Assembly: GCA_023416275.1 (NCBI GenBank)
Contig: JAEZIB010000111.1
Coordinates: forward strand, 1-64,000
DNA length: 64,000 nt
Source: Bacillota bacterium
GTDB taxonomy: Bacteria; Bacillota; Clostridia; Acetivibrionales; DSM-1351
Reading direction: 5' to 3'
Shown here: positions 52,841 through 61,655 of the stretch, piece after piece
How the letters are laid out: the number at the start of each line of letters is the position of its first letter
Position numbering within the stretch: position 1 is the stretch's first letter
The notes under the pieces: generated by a model
Database searches by the model: none
Told to the model about the DNA's origin: nothing
What the model saw: the letters and a program-made list of their open reading frames with translations, nothing else
Program-made: the position numbers and the translations under genes

Positions 52841-52919
52841 GTCAATTACTATTGGCTAAAATGACCATACTACACCATCTCGATATGTTATCATGTAGTG
52901 ACTTTGAACTGTAATTGAC
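52841..52919 (-). repeat. GTCAATTAC-ended repeat, family C, copy 2 (79 bp, inverted)
   Basis: Read on the minus strand: GTCAATTACAGTTCAAAG at one end and TTAGCCAATAGTAATTGAC at the other. These match the ends of the copy at 26611, with an unrelated middle. It lies between xylB and xylR. Confidence 0.7.
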
Positions 52920-53079
52920 TTTTATAGCTCTGCATGAAGATTGTATGAGGTTGTCAATTATATACCCACAATAAAATACTCCTGCTTACATAGTTTGTTG
53001 GATCAGTAAAATTGTAGGCAGATTGTAGTTTGGTGTATAATTTAACAGAGTTCGAATATTCAGTAGGGAGAATAGATGG

Positions 53080-54279
53080 ATGAAGATTGGTACAATAGGG
53101 AATAATAAATTTTTAAAAGAATTAAACGAGACATACTTGCTAGAGTTAATTAGAACAAATAAGCAAATTTCAAAGGCCGATCTTGCTCAGTTGACAGGTT
53201 TATCGCCCACTGCTTGTGGAATTATTGTAACTAATCTGCTTGACAAGGGCTATATTAGTGAAGCAGGTGTGGGTGTATCTACCGGTGGAAGAAGGCCCGT
53301 GTTGTATGAGTTGATTCCTAGAAGCTACTTTTCTATAGGTGTTGATATTGATGTTGACTATATACGATTTATATTAATGGACATCACAGGGCAGGTAGAA
53401 TATAGAGATAAAATTCCTAGTAAATCAAACTATTCTGTGCTGGCATCAATTGAACTGGTGGAGGAAAAGCTACACCAGATTATACAAAAGCACAATATTA
53501 AAGAAGAAAGGCTTTTGGGCGTTGGGGTATCCATCCCTGGAATGATAGATAATTTGACACATGAAGTTGTATTTGCCCCAAACCTTGGATGGGAAAGGGT
53601 AGACTTAGAGAATATGATGGCAAGCATAGGCAGTTTTCCCATATACGTTGACAACGAAGCCATATGTTCTGCAATATGTGAGAATTGGATTGGATGCTGT
53701 ATTAATCAAAAAGATTTCGTTTGTATTAATATGAAGTCTGGTATTGGATCAAGTATATTTGCAGGCGGTAATTTATACAGAGGCTGTTGCGGGAGTGCAG
53801 GAGAAATAGGGCACATTATGGTGGACCCCAATGGACCCAAGTGCGGTTGTGGTAATTATGGCTGCTTAGAAACGCTGGCATCTTCCAAAGCAATGGTAGA
53901 AAAAGCACAAAAACAGATTAAGCAAGGCTTGATAGCAGATTTAACAGATATAGATTCAATTACTATTGATGATATTATCAGTTCAACTAAGGCTGGCAAT
54001 GAGGCAACACGTGTAATTTTAGTTGAGGCATCGGGTTATTTGGGGTTGGCGGTAGCTAACTTAATTAATACAATTAACCCGTCAAAAATAGTGCTGGGCA
54101 AGGAATTGGATAAGTTTCCAGAGGATATTTTAGATCATTTAAAAAATATAGCTTTTGCAAAGGCTCTTAAATATCCAGCATCAAGGGTTGAAATAGTCAC
54201 TTCGGAATTAGGTGAAGATACATCGGCTCTTGGAGCAGCAATTATACCACTCCAGAAACTATTCGGTTATCAGGTTTAA
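53080..54279 (+). CDS. xylR: ROK-family transcriptional regulator, XylR type
   Basis: The 399-residue protein has an N-terminal winged helix (ISKADLAQLTGLSPTACGII), then the ROK sugar-kinase-like domain with LLGVGVSIPGMID, SGIGSSIFAGGNLYRG, GEIGHIMVDPNG and the zinc motif CGCGNYGCLE. Its place between xylB and xylA indicates repression of xylose genes. An AGTTTGTTGG phrase at ~52993 resembles half of the Bacillus XylR operator, but I do not see the other half. Confidence 0.88.
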   Translation: MKIGTIGNNKFLKELNETYLLELIRTNKQISKADLAQLTGLSPTACGIIVTNLLDKGYISEAGVGVSTGGRRPVLYELIPRSYFSIGVDIDVDYIRFILMDITGQVEYRDKIPSKSNYSVLASIELVEEKLHQIIQKHNIKEERLLGVGVSIPGMIDNLTHEVVFAPNLGWERVDLENMMASIGSFPIYVDNEAICSAICENWIGCCINQKDFVCINMKSGIGSSIFAGGNLYRGCCGSAGEIGHIMVDPNGPKCGCGNYGCLETLASSKAMVEKAQKQIKQGLIADLTDIDSITIDDIISSTKAGNEATRVILVEASGYLGLAVANLINTINPSKIVLGKELDKFPEDILDHLKNIAFAKALKYPASRVEIVTSELGEDTSALGAAIIPLQKLFGYQV

Positions 54280-54332
54280 AGAAAAATAAATGGATTTAAC
54301 AAATAATTTAAAACTAAATGGAGGATCATATT

Positions 54333-55652
54333 ATGTCAGAAATATTTAAGGGAATCAGCAAAATTAAATTTGAAGGAAGTAAATCAGATAATCCACTAGC
54401 ATTTAAGTACTATGATGAAAATGCAGTTATCGGTGGAAAGACAATGAAAGAGCATTTAAGATTTGCAGTAGCATATTGGCATACATTTGCAGCACCAGGC
54501 GCTGATATGTTCGGAGCTGGTTCATATGATAGACCTTGGAATACTATTTCTGATGCAATGGAAATGGCAAAATACAAGGTTGAAGCAAATTTTGAATTTG
54601 TTGAGAAATTAGGAGCACCATTCTTCTGCTTCCATGACAGAGATATTGCGCCAGAAGGAGCAAATTTAGCAGAGACTAATAAAAACCTTGATATTATAAC
54701 AGCTATGATTAAAGATAGAATGAAATCAAGTGATATAAAGCTCCTTTGGGGAACAACTAATGCATTTGGTAACCCAAGATTTATGCATGGCGCATCAACA
54801 TCTCCAAATGCAGATGTATTTGCGTATGCTGCAGCTCAGGTTAAAAAGGCAATGGAAATAACTTATGAACTTGGTGGAGAAAACTACGTATTCTGGGGTG
54901 GTAGAGAAGGCTACGAATCTTTATTAAATACAGATATGAAGCTAGAATTAGATAACCTTGCAAGATTCTTAAAGATGGCTGTAGATTACGCTAAAGAGAT
55001 TGGCTTTAAAGGACAATTCCTAATAGAACCTAAGCCAAAAGAACCAACAAAGCACCAATATGATTTTGATACAGCAACAGTTATTGGTTTCTTAAAGACT
55101 TACGGTTTAGATCCATACTTCAAGATGAATATTGAAGCAAACCATGCAACATTAGCAGGACACACTTTCCAGCATGAACTAGCTACTTGCAGAATTAACA
55201 ATATGCTTGGAAGTATAGATGCAAACCAAGGTGACGTAATGCTAGGATGGGATACTGACCAATTCCCAACAAATATTTACGATTCAACTCTTGCTATGAT
55301 AGAAGTGCTTAAAGCAGGTGGATTAAATAAAGGTGGATTAAACTTTGACTCAAAGGTTAGAAGAGGTTCTTTTGATCCATCAGATTTGTTCTATGGACAT
55401 ATTGCTGGTATGGATACTTTTGCAAAGGGACTTATCATAGCTAATAAAATAGTAGAAGATGGTAAAATGGATAAGTTCGTTGCTGACAGATATTCAAGCT
55501 ATACTACAGGAATAGGTAAGGATATAGTTGATGGTAAGGTTGGCTTAAAAGAATTAGAGAAATATGCATTGAATCTTACAGTACAGAATAAGTCAGGACG
55601 TCAGGAAATGTTAGAAGCATTATTAAATCAATATATTTATGAAACAAAATAA
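54333..55652 (+). CDS. xylA: Xylose isomerase
   Basis: The 439-residue class II isomerase converts D-xylose to D-xylulose. It shows FAVAYWHTF, FCFHDRDIAPEG (catalytic His), VFWGGREGYESL, FLIEPKPKEPTKHQYD, NIEANHATLAGHTFQHE and LGWDTDQFP. ATG 54333 follows GGAGG; an upstream in-frame ATG at 54318 overlaps that site. It is the last xyl gene, followed by a strong terminator. Confidence 0.97.
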   Translation: MSEIFKGISKIKFEGSKSDNPLAFKYYDENAVIGGKTMKEHLRFAVAYWHTFAAPGADMFGAGSYDRPWNTISDAMEMAKYKVEANFEFVEKLGAPFFCFHDRDIAPEGANLAETNKNLDIITAMIKDRMKSSDIKLLWGTTNAFGNPRFMHGASTSPNADVFAYAAAQVKKAMEITYELGGENYVFWGGREGYESLLNTDMKLELDNLARFLKMAVDYAKEIGFKGQFLIEPKPKEPTKHQYDFDTATVIGFLKTYGLDPYFKMNIEANHATLAGHTFQHELATCRINNMLGSIDANQGDVMLGWDTDQFPTNIYDSTLAMIEVLKAGGLNKGGLNFDSKVRRGSFDPSDLFYGHIAGMDTFAKGLIIANKIVEDGKMDKFVADRYSSYTTGIGKDIVDGKVGLKELEKYALNLTVQNKSGRQEMLEALLNQYIYETK

Positions 55653-55703
55653 GCTCTTAAAAATGTACTTCTAAAACAAATAACAAATTAAGTTATATCT
55701 ATA

Positions 55704-55774
55704 AAGGCATACCCACAATTACAGTAGATTAAGAAGCTAGCCATTTTGACTTCTGCTGAGATTGTAGGTATGCT
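55704..55774 (+). terminator. Terminator of the xyl genes
   Basis: AAAGGCATACCCACAATTACAG pairs with the segment ending ATTGTAGGTATGCTTTTTT through two helices with a branched middle. A T-run follows. Confidence 0.7.
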
Positions 55775-55790
55775 TTTTTATTCCGAGACC

Positions 55791-55844
55791 AACTTTCTAT
55801 TGTTAAGTGTGAACCCTCTAGAAATCTTCAAATTGAAAGTTGAG
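55791..55844. repeat. MITE-like repeat, short (~53-bp) copy
   Basis: GACCAACTTTC and GAAAGTTGAG form inverted ends around TATTGTTAAGTGTGAACCC, the same layout as the 29661 and 48244 copies. Confidence 0.6.
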
Positions 55845-56001
55845 CTTTTACTAATAATATAGAATTTGCTTATTTAGTATCTTTAAAACTTTAATATACT
55901 GGTAGAAACTGATTATATTCTCTTTGTTTGCATAAAGGTGTCACATAATGTTTATCTCACATATTATAGATTAGAAAAGTAAAAAGGAGTGACTAATCAT
56001 T

Positions 56002-56703
56002 ATGTCAAATGAAATTATGGGAGGTTTTCCTCCTATTCCGCCGCCACCGCCACCACCACCTAAAAAAACATTACAGGTTCCGGTAATAATAGGCTGGGGC
56101 GAAAAGCAAAAATTAGTAGTTAAAGAGATAACTGTAGGTAAAGCATGTGATAAACCAAGAACTGATATAGGTCTAGGTTCTGCTCCAGTTCCAGGTCACG
56201 GTCCAGCTCCAGAGCCATGTCTTCCTGCTGCTATTTTTAGAATTGTAGACGTAGATAAGGAAGTAGTAATAACAAAAACAAAATTAGTTCCAAGGATTGA
56301 ATCTGACATTCCAACATGTAGCCCTGTTAAAGAGTATTGGAGCAAAATTATAATTAATGGGTATGTTGATAAAAATGTTATTTACAAGACAATCACATGT
56401 CATACAAAAGATGATGTTATGGGCGGTTTAAATCAGATTACTACACGTGTGTATTTTTCAACATTTATTGAAGTTAAATCTAAAGAGCCAGTTAAGGAAA
56501 CTGATAGAGCTGAAATAGTAAGTGCAATTGTTGAAGGAGAGGATGAGGAATTATTAGATCCTAATCCAGTAGATAAATGTGCACCAGAGTGGGCTGTTAC
56601 CTACAATAAACTTCTTGAAAAAATGTTAATCCGAATTACTGCTAAAGTTGTTAGAATAGAGCATGTAACAGTAAAACCAGAATGTACACCTTGTATGGAG
56701 TAA
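56002..56703 (+). CDS. SPOCS (DUF3794)-domain spore-type protein with polyproline head
   Basis: The 233-residue protein begins with an extended run of eight prolines after FPPIP. It then has a domain matching the SPOCS/DUF3794 pattern: WSKIIINGYVDKNVIYKTI, followed by VYFSTFIEVKS and a paired C-terminal segment. SPOCS domains occur in SipL and other spore-coat morphogenetic proteins of Clostridia. There is no LysM domain, so it is not SipL itself. Seven or so cysteines, with a terminal CTPC, may crosslink. AAAAAGGAG precedes the ATG. It converges with the CotE-like gene. Confidence 0.75.
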   Translation: MSNEIMGGFPPIPPPPPPPPKKTLQVPVIIGWGEKQKLVVKEITVGKACDKPRTDIGLGSAPVPGHGPAPEPCLPAAIFRIVDVDKEVVITKTKLVPRIESDIPTCSPVKEYWSKIIINGYVDKNVIYKTITCHTKDDVMGGLNQITTRVYFSTFIEVKSKEPVKETDRAEIVSAIVEGEDEELLDPNPVDKCAPEWAVTYNKLLEKMLIRITAKVVRIEHVTVKPECTPCME

Positions 56704-56828
56704 ACTGGCTTTAGGGTAGCAGCGCATTTAATAACTCAATATGAGGTAAAAGAGCAAAGTCAGTAAAGTTCTTTTGTACAATGCAAAACAATAGAATTAG
56801 GCGGATTTCTCTTAAACGAAGATTTGTA

Positions 56829-56862
56829 AGCTAAAGAGCTACCTTGGTAGCTCTTTAGTCTT
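56829..56862. terminator. Bidirectional terminator between two coat-type genes
   Basis: CTAAAGAGCTACC and GGTAGCTCTTTAG pair perfectly around TT, with AAG on the left and TCTTT on the right. Confidence 0.85.
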
Positions 56863-57664
56863 TATCTAGTTTTCTTAATGCTTCATAATCCATATACATT
56901 AATTCTTCTACTTTTGTACTTTCACTATCTTCAAACTGCCATACTTTTGAGGTAATATTATATTCAAATTTTTTCTGGGAGTTAGCATTAAAGTCTTTTC
57001 GTTCTGAGTCGGTAGCATCAATTTCATTTGTTTTTTCTTCATTATTCGCAGTGTCTTCGTCAGCTATACTATTTACTGAATCTACATCATTTGAAGGAAC
57101 TAAAGTGTCAGTACTGCTATTAACAGAATTTACAATATGTAACAAGTCTATTGTACCTATATCATTTGCAGAATTTGCTATTTTTATAGCACTAATGCTG
57201 CTTGAGGTGTTTTGGGAAGCTGCCGGAGTATTACTACATACTGTATCAACAGTTTCAATATCATTTTCTGTGTCACATGTTATACTAGATACTCTTATTT
57301 CTCCAGAAACTTCAATGTTCCAAAAGGAGCGGATACGGCTCTTGTTTATATAGTTATACTTGCAGGACGGCTGCAGTATAAGTTCGGCCTCTATTTTATT
57401 ATCTGTTGATGTCTCAAACAAAACTATTTCACAAAAATTTTTTCTCAGGGTAAATGATTTATAATTCGCATCTTTGGTTGCATTAGGTTGCCTATAAAAA
57501 ACTAATACATTATATTCTCCAAAGACGGCAACTTCTTTTTCAGAAATAACTTTTGAAAATACACTCTCAGCGCTTGCATAGCAATTAATTATAATTGAAT
57601 TATAAGGCTTCTGCGATTGGATAATACTTGAGAATGCTATGCGGGTTTCATATGCTAGAGCCAT
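56855..57664 (-). CDS. CotE-like outer spore coat protein with long acidic tail
   Basis: The 269-residue protein matches the CotE (PF10628) layout by eye: VAVFGEYNVLVFY in the place of CotE IEGYYDINVWYSY, then LILQPSCKYNYI against LQQPNC, and an FWNIEVSGEIRV strand. CotE directs outer coat assembly in Bacillus. After ~residue 130 comes a low-complexity Ser/Asn/Asp/Glu region of ~100 residues and a short conserved-looking tail (MDYEALRKLDKD). The tail is longer and less purely acidic than in Bacillus. GGAG lies upstream of the ATG. Confidence 0.65.
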   Translation of the reverse strand: MALAYETRIAFSSIIQSQKPYNSIIINCYASAESVFSKVISEKEVAVFGEYNVLVFYRQPNATKDANYKSFTLRKNFCEIVLFETSTDNKIEAELILQPSCKYNYINKSRIRSFWNIEVSGEIRVSSITCDTENDIETVDTVCSNTPAASQNTSSSISAIKIANSANDIGTIDLLHIVNSVNSSTDTLVPSNDVDSVNSIADEDTANNEEKTNEIDATDSERKDFNANSQKKFEYNITSKVWQFEDSESTKVEELMYMDYEALRKLDKD

Positions 57665-58042
57665 GTGCTACATCTCCTAACAAATAATTATTTTTATAGC
57701 AGTAATATTATTACTACTTATAATATGAGTTTTCATTTCGAAATATTACTATAATTAAGGCTTTGGTTACTATCTAGACTATATCTATTAGAAATCTCAT
57801 CTAGTGTAGTATTGAAAATATTAATTAGTATTTAAAAAAAGAGATTCACAGATAAGAATCAATAGGTTTCTTTTTGGACTCTAAATACATATATTAAATA
57901 TGCGCTAGGCTTTTTTGAACTTACTTGAATTAAAATGTGAAGTACATTTCACCATGTCGTATCTGGCGCGATAAAGTAAAAACTACAAATGGTTTTGAGT
58001 ATTGAAAAACATTTTTAGTATTGTTTTAGAAAGGAAATTGCT
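57665..58042. other. Intergenic region, no gene seen
   Basis: 378 AT-rich bases between divergent coat-type genes. Sporulation promoters would be expected, but I cannot place sigma-E or sigma-K boxes with confidence. Confidence 0.4.
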
Positions 58043-59386
58043 ATGTATATGGATATGTACATTATGCTTCACCCTGACACAGCTTGTAGAATTGGCATTG
58101 ACTTGTTTGAAAAAGTATTCATTCAGTTTGGAATGCAGTGTTTAGAAGTGCTAATCCGATTTGATTCAGGCTTGGAGACTGATACAATTATTCTATCGAA
58201 AAGAGCGGTTAATATACTTTCTATCCCTGTTTTTTTAAAATATGAAATGGTTTTCATTAAACACACTTTGATTATTGGTCCGTTTATTGGCATTCTGCAT
58301 TCCTGTACTGGAGATGCACCAGTGGAATTTATCGAAAAATCTTTATACTTTATAGAACATTATAAAGATATAAATGGTGCAATTCTTTCATTTTCATTTG
58401 ATGATATAGTTAAAGATGAAAGAAAGATAAAGGGATATATATATGATCCGAACCAGCAAAAGTGGATTTCGGGGATGTATCCCTATCCTGCATCAATATT
58501 CAAATATGCGGTCATAGATGAAGAACAGTTGTTATTTTTACAAAATGAATTTAGAAAAAATTTTTATAATGCCTACAGATTCAATAAATGGGAAATGTAT
58601 AGTTGGTTAATACAGGACACAAGTCTTTGTGCACATATTCCGCCAACAATTCTATATACAAAACCAGAGGATATATTTTACTTTTTGAATGAACATACTA
58701 GCATATATGTTAAGCCTATATGCGGGTATAAGGGTATAGGAATTATAAAAATATATAAAAATAATAATATTATTTCTGCACTGTTTAAGCAGGATGATGA
58801 AATTGTTAAAGCTGAATTTGACAAAATGGATGATGCACACATATTTTTTGGTAATTACTTAACACCTGGAGGATATATAATTCAAAAAATGTTGGATATA
58901 TCATTCGAAAAAAATCAAGTTGTAGACTTCCGCCTTATTCTAATGAAAGATCAATACGGTGAATGGATAGATTTGGGTGTTTTTGGAAGGATAGGTTCTC
59001 CTGATAGCATTGTGAGCAATCGTTCTGGTGGTGGAAAAGTAGAGAAAGCTAGTTTTGTTTTAAAACAAATATATGAATTTTCTGATAATGAAGCACTAGT
59101 ATATAGGACACAAATGTCTGCAATTGCTGAAGAAGCTGCTAAAGCATTGGATAAACTAGGGCTCGTTATGGGTAGATATGGAATTGACTTAGCTATAGAT
59201 AAAAACAAAAATATATGGCTAATTGAAATGAACCATACAAACCCTAATGATGAGATAGGTTTATATGCGGGTGATGAGGATTTAATCCATAAGATTCGTT
59301 TTTTTAATATGCTTTATGCTAAGAAGCTTGCAGGATTTCAAAAGGATATACAGCATATTGACATTAAGCTATTGTGTGGTGATTGA
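58043..59386 (+). CDS. YheC/YheD-family ATP-grasp coat-associated protein
   Basis: The 447-residue protein belongs to the YheC/D ATP-grasp family linked to spores in Bacillus. It shows IGPFIGIL, YNAYRFNKWEMYSWL, the ATP-grasp strands YVKPICGYKGIGI and DFRLILMKDQYGEW, and the metal-binding IWLIEMNHTNP near the C-terminus. ATP-grasp enzymes ligate carboxylates to amines or thiols; the substrate here is unknown. AAAGGAA precedes the ATG. The next gene starts 1 base after its stop, so the two are probably one functional unit. Confidence 0.85.
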   Translation: MYMDMYIMLHPDTACRIGIDLFEKVFIQFGMQCLEVLIRFDSGLETDTIILSKRAVNILSIPVFLKYEMVFIKHTLIIGPFIGILHSCTGDAPVEFIEKSLYFIEHYKDINGAILSFSFDDIVKDERKIKGYIYDPNQQKWISGMYPYPASIFKYAVIDEEQLLFLQNEFRKNFYNAYRFNKWEMYSWLIQDTSLCAHIPPTILYTKPEDIFYFLNEHTSIYVKPICGYKGIGIIKIYKNNNIISALFKQDDEIVKAEFDKMDDAHIFFGNYLTPGGYIIQKMLDISFEKNQVVDFRLILMKDQYGEWIDLGVFGRIGSPDSIVSNRSGGGKVEKASFVLKQIYEFSDNEALVYRTQMSAIAEEAAKALDKLGLVMGRYGIDLAIDKNKNIWLIEMNHTNPNDEIGLYAGDEDLIHKIRFFNMLYAKKLAGFQKDIQHIDIKLLCGD

Positions 59387-59387
59387 A

Positions 59388-60083
59388 GTGTCAAAGACAA
59401 TAGGTATTCTTGGAGGAATGGGGCCTAGAGCAACTGTTGACTTATTTGAAAAAATTGTTTCAAATACTCCTGCAACCAAAGACCAGGATCACCTTCATAT
59501 TTTAGTAAATAATAATCCGCAAATACCATCAAGGGTTGAAGTATTTACTGATAGGAATGCTAATCCCCTTCCAGCATTGATACAATCAGCTTTAGTTTTA
59601 GAAAAAGCGGGAGCTGATTTTATAATAATGCCCTGCCATACTGCCCATATCTGGATAGAAGAACTGCAAAAAAATACTTCTGTTCCATTTTATAATATGG
59701 TTGAGAGTACTGTAGCATATATCGTTGAAAGACGAACAGATTCACAAAAAATCATAATTTTGGCAACACCTACTACACTAAGAAAACAGTTATATCAAAA
59801 GCTATTGCAAGAGTATAATGTGGATTTCACAGTTCCAACAAAATCGGAACAGCAAATAGTGTATAATTCAATTTTAAAAGTGAAATCGGGAAGCATTCAG
59901 GATAACCCATATATAAATTCTATAAATGAGATTTTAAGCTCTTACAAGGAAAAAGGAGTAACTTCACTTCTGGCTGCCTGTACGGAACTTCCTCTCTTAT
60001 ACCCGTTTTTAACAAATGATATGGAAATATTAGATCCAACTTTGATACTGGCAAAAATGGCAGTAAGAAAAGCGTTTGAATAG
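59388..60083 (+). CDS. Aspartate/glutamate racemase-family protein
   Basis: The 231-residue protein starts SKTIGILGGMGPRATVDLFEK and contains both cysteine loops of the cofactor-independent racemases: MPCHTAHIW and AACTELPLL. This pattern is that of aspartate or broad-specificity amino acid racemases (RacX-like). The GTG at 59388 begins at the family N-terminus. A longer frame runs back into the YheC/D gene and is rejected. Coupling to an ATP-grasp protein suggests a D-amino acid is ligated into something, possibly in the spore envelope (inference). Confidence 0.88.
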   Translation: MSKTIGILGGMGPRATVDLFEKIVSNTPATKDQDHLHILVNNNPQIPSRVEVFTDRNANPLPALIQSALVLEKAGADFIIMPCHTAHIWIEELQKNTSVPFYNMVESTVAYIVERRTDSQKIIILATPTTLRKQLYQKLLQEYNVDFTVPTKSEQQIVYNSILKVKSGSIQDNPYINSINEILSSYKEKGVTSLLAACTELPLLYPFLTNDMEILDPTLILAKMAVRKAFE

Positions 60084-60365
60084 ATTATATTGATTAATTT
60101 ACTTTGCTTTAATTCAGGTTTTTGAGCAGATACCATAAGTCTAACCGTTGCAAATTTCTTGCAATTTATTTGAATCAAAAAATTTACAAGGCTTTCACAA
60201 TAAACTTTCTATGTGGAAAAGTTTTTCAATAATAACAGATATCTTCTGTAGTGCATATGCAAAATAAGCAGTGCCTTGACATTGATCTGCTATATACGTA
60301 AAATTAGCATTAAGAAATTCAGTTCAGACTCAAGTAATGTTAGTTGTATAAGGAGTCACTTACTT

Positions 60366-61655
60366 ATGAAAGACAAAAACAATACTGAAACAAATTGGCG
60401 TAAGCTTGATAATACAGCCAATGTTTTTCCTGTAATATCAAATAAAACATATAGTAGTGTATTTAGGGTAGCGGTTCGTCTTCATGAGGAAATAGATGGG
60501 GATATATTGCAAGAAGCCCTAACCAGGACTCTTCCATTATTTGGTTCGTTTAGTGTTAAGCTAAAGCGCGGAGTTTTTTGGCACTACTTTGAAGCAAACA
60601 AAAAGCAGCCTCAAGTTGAAAAGGAGCAGGCGTATCCCTGTGCTTTTATTGACCCATATAATAACAATCAATTTCTATTCAAGGTTACTTACTTCGCTCA
60701 ACGAATAAACCTTGAAGTTTTTCATGTTATTACAGATGGTACAGGAGCATTAAAATTTTTAAAGGCGTTAACATATAATTACATAAAGCTTGCATACAAG
60801 GAGACTTTAGCAGAGAATAATTTAAAGATTCCAGTGGTTGATGTTGTGTCAGATGTTGAGGATAGCTACCATAAATATTATAGAAAGCATTCCTATCCAA
60901 AATACAAAACGAAGAAAGCGTATAAGCTCAAAGGGGACATGCTTCCTGTATTTACAATGGGAGTTATTCAAGGTGTTGTCAGCATTGAGCCTTTATTAGC
61001 ATTATGTAAGAAAAAGAATGTAAGTCTTACACAATATATTGGAGCACTTATTATTTGGTGTATCTACAAGGAATATTTAAATGAGCAGACTAATAAGAAG
61101 CCTATCCAAGTGAATATACCAGTGAACTTGCGCCAGTTCTTTAATTCTACAACAGAAATGAATTTTTTTTCGTATATTAATGTTGGAATTACAAGTTCAA
61201 AAAGTAATTATACTTTTGATGAAATGTTGGATATTGTTTCGAAGCAATTTAAGGAGCAACTGACAAAAGAGAATCTATCACATACTATTTCAGGTAATGT
61301 TTCAACAGAAAAAAATATTTTTGTACGGTTTTCTCCTTTAGTTTTAAAACAGTTAGGTGTTAAAATAGCGTATGTTAGTTCAAATAAAGCAAATACTGTT
61401 GTTCTCTCCAATCTAGGGAAAGTTGAAGTGCATGATGCGTTTAAAGAATATATAAATAGCTTTGAAGCGCTTATTAGTGTGTCCAAAGCTGAGCCAACTA
61501 AATGTGCTATATGCTCATTTGATGGTAAGATGGTTTTTTCATTTACTTCAATTTTAAGACAACCATATTTACAAAGGGCATTTTTTCGGCATCTTAGCGA
61601 CGAGGGAATAGACATTAGTATAGAAAGTAATGGTGTTTATTATGAAAACATGTAA
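60366..61655 (+). CDS. Alcohol acetyltransferase / condensation-like acyltransferase
   Basis: The 429-residue enzyme has the chloramphenicol acetyltransferase-like double fold. The catalytic HxxxD motif appears in VFHVITDGTGALKF (about residue 123-136), and a DFGWG-equivalent lies weakly near TVVLSNLGKVEV. It fits the alcohol acetyltransferase/PapA-like group, which moves acyl from CoA or carrier onto an alcohol or amine. ATG 60366 follows AAGGAGT; upstream in-frame codons lack support. Its stop overlaps the next gene. Confidence 0.78.
   Translation: MKDKNNTETNWRKLDNTANVFPVISNKTYSSVFRVAVRLHEEIDGDILQEALTRTLPLFGSFSVKLKRGVFWHYFEANKKQPQVEKEQAYPCAFIDPYNNNQFLFKVTYFAQRINLEVFHVITDGTGALKFLKALTYNYIKLAYKETLAENNLKIPVVDVVSDVEDSYHKYYRKHSYPKYKTKKAYKLKGDMLPVFTMGVIQGVVSIEPLLALCKKKNVSLTQYIGALIIWCIYKEYLNEQTNKKPIQVNIPVNLRQFFNSTTEMNFFSYINVGITSSKSNYTFDEMLDIVSKQFKEQLTKENLSHTISGNVSTEKNIFVRFSPLVLKQLGVKIAYVSSNKANTVVLSNLGKVEVHDAFKEYINSFEALISVSKAEPTKCAICSFDGKMVFSFTSILRQPYLQRAFFRHLSDEGIDISIESNGVYYENM

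Noticed and set aside
52989..53010. XylR operator upstream of xylR
   Set aside because: Only one half of the Bacillus-type palindrome is recognisable, so it was mentioned but not listed as a site.
59316..59387. Upstream extension of the racemase from ATG 59316
   Set aside because: It overlaps the ATP-grasp gene in another frame, and the family N-terminus (KTIGILGGMGP) begins just after GTG 59388.
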